Shown here: piece by piece, positions 5,616-10,267 of the stretch
How positions within the stretch are numbered: the stretch's first letter is position 1
Layout of the letters: every line of letters starts with the position of its first letter
From: Acinetobacter bohemicus ANC 3994
GTDB lineage: Bacteria; Pseudomonadota; Gammaproteobacteria; Pseudomonadales; Moraxellaceae
DNA length: 10,267 bases
Assembly: GCF_000367925.1 (NCBI RefSeq)
Contig: NZ_KB849171.1
Location: forward strand, 1 to 10,267
Direction of reading: 5' to 3'
Program-made: the position numbers and the translations under genes
Notes under the pieces: generated by a model
Databases searched by the model: none
The model's input: the letters and a program-made list of their open reading frames with translations, nothing else
Told to the model about the DNA's origin: nothing

Positions 5616-6182
5616 TTGTTGAGAAATGCAGGTATTTCAGATTTAAGTTTCATGCATAAACTTATTTTGATTGGTTCTCAAAAAGGTCATTTCAACCCTG
5701 AATTCAATTTGAATCAGTTGGCAAATGAGAGTTTAAAGAAGAACTTACGGTCTATTTTAAATGACCAAAAACGTTTGGATGCAGATTTAAAAGCATCTGC
5801 ATTTATTACAGAACATAATGGTAAGCCTATTGCCTTTATGATTCTTTCAAAAACTCAGGGTAACGCAACTGAAATATGGATGATGGGTACAGATCCTCAA
5901 TATCAAGGAAAAGGTATAGCATCATCTTCACTTGATAAGATTTTAAACAAATTTAAAACTAATAATAGTGTCGTCTTAGCTAAATGTCATCCTGCTTCTG
6001 AAGTTATGCTTAGATTACTTATTAAAAAGGGTTTTGAAATTCTAAAAACTGGTGAAAGTGGTATAAGCCTCTTGGCATATAACTTTCCTTCTCCGTCTAA
6101 AAAACCAAGATCTTGGTCTAGGCTTTTTAAATTTCGCATAAGAGATTTTATGTTAAATAATTATTTGTTTATTCATTACTAG
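5616..6182 (+). CDS. GNAT-family N-acetyltransferase, 3' end rewritten by a pdif site
   Basis: GNAT enzymes transfer an acetyl group from acetyl-CoA to an amine; the substrate here is unknown. The acetyl-CoA motif A is clear, MGTDPQYQGKGIASSSL near residues 89-105 (Q-x-x-G-x-G type), preceded by the strand FITEHNGKPIAFMIL and followed by VMLRLLIKKGFEIL, the usual C-terminal helix-turn. Start is TTG with a strong AGGAGA upstream. It is the third gene of the transfer operon. The last 17 or so codons are odd: the frame runs straight through the pdif site at 6131-6158 (encoding FRIRDFMLN) and stops 24 bases beyond it, so the tail comes from whichever module happens to be joined. The catalytic fold is complete before that point, so the enzyme may still work. 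Confidence 0.8.
   Translation: MLRNAGISDLSFMHKLILIGSQKGHFNPEFNLNQLANESLKKNLRSILNDQKRLDADLKASAFITEHNGKPIAFMILSKTQGNATEIWMMGTDPQYQGKGIASSSLDKILNKFKTNNSVVLAKCHPASEVMLRLLIKKGFEILKTGESGISLLAYNFPSPSKKPRSWSRLFKFRIRDFMLNNYLFIHY
6131..6158 (+). other. pdif site, C/D order on +, inside the acetyltransferase frame
   Basis: XerC arm ATTTCGCATAA (6131-6141), spacer GAGATT (6142-6147), XerD arm TTATGTTAAAT (6148-6158). All arm positions fit the Acinetobacter consensus. It is the right boundary of the replication/mobilisation backbone and the left boundary of the module with the exported-protein gene. Unusually, the site is translated as part of the preceding gene. Confidence 0.9.
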
Positions 6183-6293
6183 AGAATCAATTTTGAAAAT
6201 AAAGCATGAGTTATTACTGAACTATTATGAAGAAAGGCAAGTTGAAACAAAGAAGTCAGTAGATATTTTCTATTTAAATTTAAGATGAATTGG

Positions 6294-6956
6294 TTAGGAG
6301 TCCCCAATTATTTTCTTGAGATATGGTTCTTTTTCCATGGCTACATATTTTTTTATTTCCTTCGCTTTTTCTGAGTCATTATTGTTATGCTCCCATAAGC
6401 ATACGTAATAGTTAGTATTTTCATGTTTATAAAATACTAACCACTCCCCAGTTATATATTCAGCAAGTTTTCCTTTTTCTCTAGAAAGTCTATCAAGCGT
6501 CACTTGAAAATTATCTTCAACAGCTTGGATTGGATGAACATTATTTTTAATGTCTTTACTAATTCCTGTGAATAGTTCTTTTGTGAGAAGCAAATCACTT
6601 GAATTGGTTAAATAATGTTTTTTATATAGCCCTTTTAACGCATATCCTTTAAAAGATTTTTGCTTCCCTGTATGTGATCTTTCATTGTTAAGGCCTTCCA
6701 TTATTTCAATTTCTTGCAAAATTGAATGTATAGACATTTGATCAGCAGGAGTTTTTCTATTTAATAGCATTAAGTCTTTAATAAAAAGCCAGCTAAATCT
6801 TAAATTTGTTATTTCCAAGAATCTGTATTTTTTAATTATTTTCTGTACTCGGTTATACCTCTGTTTCATATTTCCGTATTTTAAATGATCATAGATAGTC
6901 AATTTTAAAAATTGGTTAGCTTCTTCAAAACTTAAGGTATAGAGTTTTTCTTTCAC
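6294..6956 (-). CDS. hypothetical protein, 220 residues
   Basis: I do not recognise this protein. It has no signal peptide and no membrane segment. The N-terminal half is strongly basic (KYGNMKQRYNRVQKIIKKYR near 27-46), and the C-terminal half has an aromatic stretch, ITGEWLVFYKHENTNYYVCLW near 168-188, that looks like paired beta strands. The start is GTG at 6956 with TAGGA about 6 bases upstream; an ATG two bases before it is out of frame. It lies 67 bases downstream of the exported-protein gene on the same strand, inside the module bounded by pdif sites 6131 and 8056, so the two probably form one transcript and may act together. Toxin, effector or partner protein are all possible; nothing here decides it. 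Confidence 0.7.
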   Translation of the reverse strand: MKEKLYTLSFEEANQFLKLTIYDHLKYGNMKQRYNRVQKIIKKYRFLEITNLRFSWLFIKDLMLLNRKTPADQMSIHSILQEIEIMEGLNNERSHTGKQKSFKGYALKGLYKKHYLTNSSDLLLTKELFTGISKDIKNNVHPIQAVEDNFQVTLDRLSREKGKLAEYITGEWLVFYKHENTNYYVCLWEHNNNDSEKAKEIKKYVAMEKEPYLKKIIGDS

Positions 6957-7023
6957 ATAAAGTCCTAATTAATCTGTATATAAGCTTATTAATTCTTATA
7001 TGATCGCTTGTATTAATTAATTT

Positions 7024-7986
7024 TTAATAATTAAATTTCTTTAAAGTATCTTTTAAGTTCTTACTAAAAACAGGATCTTCAAACAAGCTACTATTGTTCA
7101 TCACATTAAGTATTTCTGCCTCAGTTGCCATAAGGTAGTTCTCATCATTATTTGTAATTTTGGGGCTTAATGTTTTAACTAAACTAGCAATTTTAGCGAA
7201 ATCTTTATTCCGTCCACCTTCTTCCATAAATTTAGAAAAACGTTTTTGCATCGTGAAAGAAGCTTTTTTGTAGTCAATCCAACGGATATTACTTGCTATA
7301 AAACTATTTCTTATATCTTGATTAATAAGCATACGAGCCATAACAAGTTCAATAGGTTTGAAATTTATTGCTTTATTCATATTAGGAGGAGTTAATTTAT
7401 CCTCTTTTGATGGAAGTGGATTAAGAGATTTAAGCAAAGAGTTAGATGGATCAAACATCACTAACATATCATTTTCAGAAATAAATGGACTTTGATTGCC
7501 TCTTAAATATTTTGTAGATGAAAGAATCTCAAAGTATTTAGTATTATTCGCAAATAAACAACTACTATACATTTTGTTTAATAGACTGTTTTCATCTATT
7601 TTTTTAGTATTTAGGGTAGCCTGTTTTATATATTCTTCTGTTGTAGAGTAAATATTAATACCAAGTGGAAATGTATATTGAAAAGATAATCTGTATGGTA
7701 TTTCTCCGATTAACCGTTGAGAGTATTGTTGAGCCTCATCTGCCGATTTAGTCTGATTTTTAAAACTTTCCCAATTTTGAATAGATAAATATACGTACTC
7801 TTTAAATTGGTTACATTCCCCTTTTATAACGTCTTCAATTTCTCTAATTTTCATATTTCTTAATTGCGATGCAAAAGTTGTTGCTAGAGATGGATCAGTT
7901 AGATTGGGATTGGGATAAACATCAATAGCAGCAATGCTAGATGTACTTATGCTTAGCATCACAATAAGTTGTAAATAGTTCTTCAA
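7024..7986 (-). CDS. predicted exported protein of unknown function
   Basis: This 320-residue protein starts with a convincing Sec signal peptide: KNY, a hydrophobic core LQLIVMLSISTSSIAA, and a likely cut after Ala19 or Ala20, with no lipobox Cys. The mature part is mostly helical and polar, with two cysteines (58 and 143) that could form a disulfide in the periplasm. I recognise no domain. The start is TTG at 7986; the next ATG (codon 10) would destroy the signal peptide, so TTG is preferred, with a weak purine-rich AGAGAAAA upstream. It is the first gene of a two-gene minus-strand unit and begins about 70 bases from the pdif site at 8056. An envelope role such as inhibitor, immunity or surface factor is conjecture. 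Confidence 0.75.
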   Translation of the reverse strand: MKNYLQLIVMLSISTSSIAAIDVYPNPNLTDPSLATTFASQLRNMKIREIEDVIKGECNQFKEYVYLSIQNWESFKNQTKSADEAQQYSQRLIGEIPYRLSFQYTFPLGINIYSTTEEYIKQATLNTKKIDENSLLNKMYSSCLFANNTKYFEILSSTKYLRGNQSPFISENDMLVMFDPSNSLLKSLNPLPSKEDKLTPPNMNKAINFKPIELVMARMLINQDIRNSFIASNIRWIDYKKASFTMQKRFSKFMEEGGRNKDFAKIASLVKTLSPKITNNDENYLMATEAEILNVMNNSSLFEDPVFSKNLKDTLKKFNY

Positions 7987-8055
7987 GATATTTTCTCTAA
8001 AAAATTGTGTTAAATAATTACACTATAAAAAGTGTGAAGTGTTTAGTTTCGCTAA

Positions 8056-8083
8056 GATTAATATAATGCACGTTATGCGAAGT
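8056..8083 (-). other. pdif site, D/C order on +
   Basis: On the minus strand it reads XerC arm ACTTCGCATAA, spacer CGTGCA, XerD arm TTATATTAATC. There are two or three differences from the consensus, but the spacing is exact. It separates the exported-protein module from the brnTA module, and the brnA terminator touches its XerC arm. Confidence 0.8.
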
Positions 8084-8084
8084 C

Positions 8085-8110
8085 AAAAATGGGAGCCTAT
8101 AGCTCCCATT
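8085..8110 (-). terminator. brnTA terminator
   Basis: AATGGGAGC (8088-8096) pairs perfectly with GCTCCCATT (8102-8110) around 5 bases. Read on the minus strand it starts 3 bases after the brnA stop and is followed by a run of Ts. A near-copy, placed identically next to an XerC arm, lies at 9504-9532. Confidence 0.85.
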
Positions 8111-8112
8111 CT

Positions 8113-8427
8113 TTATGGATGATTTTTTAGTTCATTCAGCATGGCATCACGCAGAATCTTGTTCATTCGTGTCTGATAGCCTTTACCTTGCGCCTTTAGC
8201 CATTGCATGACATCTGCATCAATACGAACTGTAGTCACTTGTTTAGTAGGTTTGTAAAAAGGATTTTGTACTGCATTTTTCCAGAAACTTTCATCGAGTT
8301 CAGGAATGTCCGAAAAGTCTATTTCACTGTCTGGACGTTTAGCTAAAGCCTCAAGTCTTGCCTTCTGTTCTTCAGATAAGACAGGAGGGTTATTCAAATC
8401 CACTTTGTAAGTAACGGTTTTGTTCAT
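8113..8427 (-). CDS. brnA: BrnA antitoxin
   Basis: BrnA (PF14384) neutralises the BrnT ribonuclease and binds the operon promoter as a dimer. The 104-residue protein fits: an acidic, Pro-rich N-terminal segment (LSEEQKARLEALAKRPDSEID, then SDIPELDESFW) that would wrap the toxin, then a ribbon-helix-helix domain, QVTTVRIDADVMQWLKAQG followed by YQTRMNKILRDAM, typical of the family. I chose ATG at 8427 because GAGAGG lies 6-7 bases upstream and the protein then starts MNKTVTYK; the longer frame from 8490 is only the overlap with brnT. It overlaps brnT by 38 bases, giving tight coupling. Together with brnT it forms the cargo of one pdif-bounded module, the common arrangement on Acinetobacter plasmids, and should act as a maintenance system. 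Confidence 0.93.
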   Translation of the reverse strand: MNKTVTYKVDLNNPPVLSEEQKARLEALAKRPDSEIDFSDIPELDESFWKNAVQNPFYKPTKQVTTVRIDADVMQWLKAQGKGYQTRMNKILRDAMLNELKNHP

Positions 8428-8701
8428 ACTGTTTCCTCTCTTTTTTCTCTGCCTGTCGTGCTGAAATAATACGGATATGATCAATCCCATTATGATCTTG
8501 CACAGTGTGGGCTACTAATAAAACTGTCTGCCCGTGTACGAGACCTATCGCTTGCCAACGATATTCACCATTCTCAAAGCGATCTTGTTTGAAGACGGCA
8601 TGAGCATCATAAAAAACCAATGTTGCATCTTCAAAAGCCACACCATGTTTTTTAAGGTTTGTATCCGCTTTATGCTCATCCCATGAAAACTCAATTTTCA
8701 T
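8390..8701 (-). CDS. brnT: BrnT ribonuclease toxin
   Basis: BrnT (PF04365, RelE-like fold) cuts RNA and arrests growth unless bound by BrnA. The 103-residue protein opens with MKIEFSWDEHKADTNLKKHGV, the family's hallmark F-x-W-D-x-x-K-x-x-x-N-x-x-K-H-G, and carries the later signature DHIRIISARQAEKKERKQYE, with the conserved R-I-I-S-A-R and E-R-x-x-Y. The key family residues look intact, so the toxin should be active. I chose ATG at 8701 rather than the longer frame from 8758, whose extra 19 residues fall in the promoter region and are absent from the family. The toxin precedes the antitoxin, as is normal for brnTA. A weak promoter lies just upstream. Confidence 0.94.
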   Translation of the reverse strand: MKIEFSWDEHKADTNLKKHGVAFEDATLVFYDAHAVFKQDRFENGEYRWQAIGLVHGQTVLLVAHTVQDHNGIDHIRIISARQAEKKERKQYEQNRYLQSGFE

Positions 8702-8720
8702 AGTTGCATCGCTTTTTGTT

Positions 8721-8758
8721 AATATAAAAATGTTAATACAAAATTGTAAGTTTTGCAA
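8721..8758 (-). promoter_or_regulatory. possible brnTA promoter
   Basis: On the minus strand TTGCAA (8758-8753) and TAACAT (8735-8730) are 17 bases apart; an alternative pair is TTACAA (8749-8744) with TATATT (8726-8721), also 17 apart. Both are weak matches. The region is AT-rich and just upstream of brnT, where BrnA/BrnT repression would be expected. Confidence 0.3.
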
Positions 8759-8803
8759 AAATTAACTAATTTTTATTGGCAGAATATATCAAAACTGCTC
8801 ATA

Positions 8804-8835
8804 AAAAAGTCGACTTGTTTCTAAGTCGGCTTTTT
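8804..8835. terminator. intrinsic terminator, likely for the 8920-9441 gene
   Basis: AAAAAGTCGACTT (8804-8816) pairs with AAGTCGGCTTTTT (8823-8835), with one G-T wobble, around 6 bases. Stem and loop resemble the terminator at 10111-10158 when each is read in the direction of its gene (both show AGAAACAAGTC). It probably serves the minus-strand gene ending at 8920, although a pdif site now lies between them. Confidence 0.75.
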
Positions 8836-8897
8836 GCTGTTTTTGAGGTCGGTTAAAAATTTTTAACTTACTGAAAAACAAAGTCTTTTTATATTGC

Positions 8898-8925
8898 GTT
8901 TCGTATAAGCGCCATTATGTTAAAT
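8898..8925 (+). other. pdif site, C/D order on +
   Basis: XerC arm GTTTCGTATAA (8898-8908), spacer GCGCCA (8909-8914), XerD arm TTATGTTAAAT (8915-8925). One mismatch in the XerC arm. The stop codon of the minus-strand gene (8920-8922) is inside the XerD arm. It is the right border of the brnTA module. Confidence 0.88.
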
Positions 8926-9441
8926 AGCTCCACTCCAGACTTCATCTAAGTTCTTTAAATTATTGTATGCTTCTTCAAAATTACTTAATTTGAATGTTAA
9001 GACAGGAGATGTAAAAGGCTTCTCCCAAACTACTGATGTTACAAGGTCATGCATATTGTTCCATGCTACCCCAAATCGAATCCATTGAACTTCTGATTCA
9101 GTCACCATCTGTTCAATCATAATTACATTACAGACAAGATCTAAATCATCAGAACAAATTAAAATTGGTATGACAGTGGATACTGCACCATATTCAGAAG
9201 TTTCAGGTTTTAATAGTTTCCATGCATTACTCAAAGGAACGCTATTTTCAAAGTCATATAGCCAACCCTGTGCTGGAACGGAAGAATTTGCATCCTTAAA
9301 ACTAGTGTTTTTACTTATCCATATATTTAATGGAAGCCCATCAATAGCAAAAATAGGAAATGGTTTAGTGTTTCCATTTCCATCCTGAATACATCCTTTG
9401 ACAGGATGTTCATTTAATAATATTGCTGAAATCACGTTCAT
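8920..9441 (-). CDS. hypothetical protein, 173 residues
   Basis: I do not recognise this protein. It is acidic to neutral, without signal peptide or membrane segments, rich in Trp (7 or more) and with alternating hydrophobic stretches (ISAILLNEH, FPIFAIDGLPLNIWIS, STVIPILICSDDLDLVCNVIMI, WIRFGVAW), suggesting a compact mostly beta fold of the sort seen in immunity proteins; that is only an impression. The ATG at 9441 has no clear Shine-Dalgarno. The final codon and stop are provided by the pdif site at 8898-8925, and the probable terminator lies beyond that site, so the 3' end of the gene may have been changed by Xer recombination. It is the sole gene of the module between pdif sites 8898 and 9475. 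Confidence 0.65.
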   Translation of the reverse strand: MNVISAILLNEHPVKGCIQDGNGNTKPFPIFAIDGLPLNIWISKNTSFKDANSSVPAQGWLYDFENSVPLSNAWKLLKPETSEYGAVSTVIPILICSDDLDLVCNVIMIEQMVTESEVQWIRFGVAWNNMHDLVTSVVWEKPFTSPVLTFKLSNFEEAYNNLKNLDEVWSGAI

Positions 9442-9474
9442 ATATTTTATTTAAATACTTTAAAGATTTCCTAA

Positions 9475-9502
9475 AATTAACATAATACACCTTATACGAA
9501 CT
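9475..9502 (-). other. pdif site, D/C order on +
   Basis: On the minus strand it reads XerC arm AGTTCGTATAA, spacer GGTGTA, XerD arm TTATGTTAATT. Spacer and XerD arm are identical to the site at 68-95, and the identity extends over about 30 bases (9471-9500). It bounds the 8920-9441 module and a nearly empty one to its right. Confidence 0.88.
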
Positions 9503-9503
9503 C

Positions 9504-9532
9504 AAAAATGGGAGCTTTAAGCCCCCATTTTT
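9504..9532. terminator. orphan terminator next to pdif, near-copy of the brnA terminator
   Basis: AAAAATGGG (9504-9512) pairs with CCCATTTTT (9524-9532). Together with the abutting XerC arm it parallels 8073-8110 base for base over much of its length. No gene lies between it and the next pdif site 17 bases on, so it terminates nothing now encoded in its own module. Confidence 0.75.
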
Positions 9533-9548
9533 ACTATATTTTTTGAAA

Positions 9549-9576
9549 ATTTCGCATAACGACCATTATGTTAAAT
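9549..9576 (+). other. pdif site, C/D order on +
   Basis: XerC arm ATTTCGCATAA (9549-9559), spacer CGACCA (9560-9565), XerD arm TTATGTTAAAT (9566-9576). Both arms match the 6131-6158 site exactly; only the spacer differs. It opens the module carrying the 9697-10107 gene. Confidence 0.9.
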
Positions 9577-9612
9577 AGTTGCTGATTTAATTTAAAATAT
9601 CACTATTCATGA

Positions 9613-9640
9613 GTTTCCCATAATAGATTTTATGTTAATG
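9613..9640 (+). other. degenerate pdif-like site
   Basis: GTTTCCCATAA, spacer TAGATT, TTATGTTAATG gives a good XerD arm but three changes in the XerC arm. The spacer differs from the 6131 site by one base. It has the same orientation as the intact site 64 bases to its left, which breaks the alternation, so it is probably an inactivated older boundary. Confidence 0.5.
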
Positions 9641-9696
9641 CAATTAATGATTCTTGATTTATACTTTATGGATAAAATTATTTATATCAGTAGTAT

Positions 9697-10107
9697 ATGA
9701 GCACATTTAATACAAAAAATTTAATTGCTAAACATGCGATTATTTTTAGTTCTACAGATTCTGAAATATCTATCCATATCTTTATCGAACCATTTATCTA
9801 TCAAGATGAGATCATAAGCCCAACAATTCGCTTAGATAATATTGACTTACCTTCAACAAAATTATGTGATTTAGCAAATAGGTCTTTCACATTTACCCAA
9901 GAAGACATAAATGGCTCAATTTTTTTAGATGGGTCTCATCATCCTGTAGATGTCTTAGACTTAAGCTTTTTTTTAAGTCGGCAGAATAAATTAACTATTG
10001 TAGTTAAAGGTATTTATGTCTTTGAATATGAAGGATTTGATGACCTACCTAATGAAGCTTTTGTATTGAGCACTTTAGTTAGCAGTTGTGATGTTAATGA
10101 ACAGTAG
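9697..10107 (+). CDS. hypothetical protein, 136 residues
   Basis: I do not recognise this protein. It is acidic, soluble in appearance, without signal peptide, and predicted by eye to be mainly beta strands (HAIIFSS, ISIHIFIEPFIY, LTIVVKGIYVFEYEG). Two cysteines (near 57 and 131) have no evident motif. The ATG at 9697 has no strong Shine-Dalgarno; upstream sequence is AT-rich. A strong terminator follows at once. It is the only gene between pdif sites 9549 and 10240, running opposite to its neighbours, as a self-contained cassette would. The small acidic beta-rich character resembles immunity or regulatory proteins, without proof. Confidence 0.65.
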   Translation: MSTFNTKNLIAKHAIIFSSTDSEISIHIFIEPFIYQDEIISPTIRLDNIDLPSTKLCDLANRSFTFTQEDINGSIFLDGSHHPVDVLDLSFFLSRQNKLTIVVKGIYVFEYEGFDDLPNEAFVLSTLVSSCDVNEQ

Positions 10108-10110
10108 ATC

Positions 10111-10158
10111 AACCAACAAAAAAGCTGACTCAGAAACAAGTCAGCTTTTTTGTTGGTT
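10111..10158 (+). terminator. strong terminator of the 9697-10107 gene
   Basis: A perfect 20-bp stem (10111-10130 with 10139-10158, core AGCTGACT/AGTCAGCT) encloses an 8-base loop CAGAAACA, with A and T runs in the stem. It starts 3 bases after the stop codon and could work from both sides. Confidence 0.9.
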
Positions 10159-10172
10159 CTTAAATTTTTAAA

Positions 10173-10267
10173 ATATTTAAGTTATAGTTCATTACTAAAT
10201 TCAATATCTATTTATTTCTTAAAATTTAAGAATTTCTAAAATTAACATAATACACCTTATACGAAAT
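10173..10267. repeat. terminal overlap, right copy (circular contig end)
   Basis: Identical to bases 1-95, including the pdif site, here at 10240-10267. On the circle this is the same DNA as the left end. Confidence 0.9.

Noticed and set aside
6193..6288. Possible 31-codon TTG-start gene (MKIKHELLLNYYEERQ start) just right of the pdif site
   Set aside because: It has only a weak AGAGA upstream and no family resemblance; it may be a remnant of a lost gene but cannot be supported.
8702..8758. Nineteen-residue N-terminal extension of BrnT
   Set aside because: The family starts at MKIEFSWDEHK, and the extension overlaps the only possible promoter region.
9170..9388. Plus-strand frame of 72 codons
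   Set aside because: It is antisense within the 8920-9441 gene, without a ribosome-binding site or recognisable content.

Overview
The window looks like one complete small plasmid, linearised at an arbitrary point. Bases 1-95 are repeated exactly at 10173-10267, so the natural reading is a circular molecule of 10,172 bp with a 95-bp assembly overlap. The host is very probably an Acinetobacter. The evidence is low GC, a Rep_3-family RepB with four 22-bp iterons followed by the small HTH/coiled-coil 'replication DNA-binding' protein usual beside Acinetobacter repB, a BrnT/BrnA toxin-antitoxin pair, and several 28-bp XerC/XerD (pdif) sites that match the Acinetobacter plasmid consensus.

Layout. 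(1) 1-1932: replication block on the minus strand: iterons, repB, and the accessory DNA-binding protein, with a terminator beyond. (2) 1933-3079: about 1.1 kb without a convincing gene, but full of hairpins. At about 2530-2740 it becomes locally GC-rich and holds nested inverted repeats; this is a candidate oriT or structured RNA locus. (3) 3080-6182: a plus-strand operon of a TraD/VirD4-like coupling ATPase, a replication-relaxation (MobC-like) protein and a GNAT acetyltransferase. No relaxase is visible. The ATPase gene is broken twice: by a one-base slip in a T tract, and by a 52-bp insertion that is a perfect inverted copy of sequence 92 bp upstream. Reversing both restores one frame of about 573 codons. 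(4) 6131-10267: Xer-bounded cargo modules. They carry two unknown minus-strand genes (one for a predicted exported protein), brnT/brnA, an unknown 173-codon gene, an emptied mini-module holding only a terminator, and an unknown 136-codon gene.

How it works together. RepB should bind the iterons and start replication, and brnTA should hold the plasmid in the population. The ATPase/relaxation pair is a decayed or partial mobilisation cassette. The pdif sites alternate strictly in orientation around the circle (six intact sites; one degenerate seventh), as described for Xer-exchanged modules in Acinetobacter plasmids. Two of them cut into genes: one is read through by the acetyltransferase frame, and another supplies a gene's stop codon and separates that gene from its likely terminator. 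The least understood cargo is the 6294-7986 gene pair and the two orphan genes at 8920-9441 and 9697-10107.
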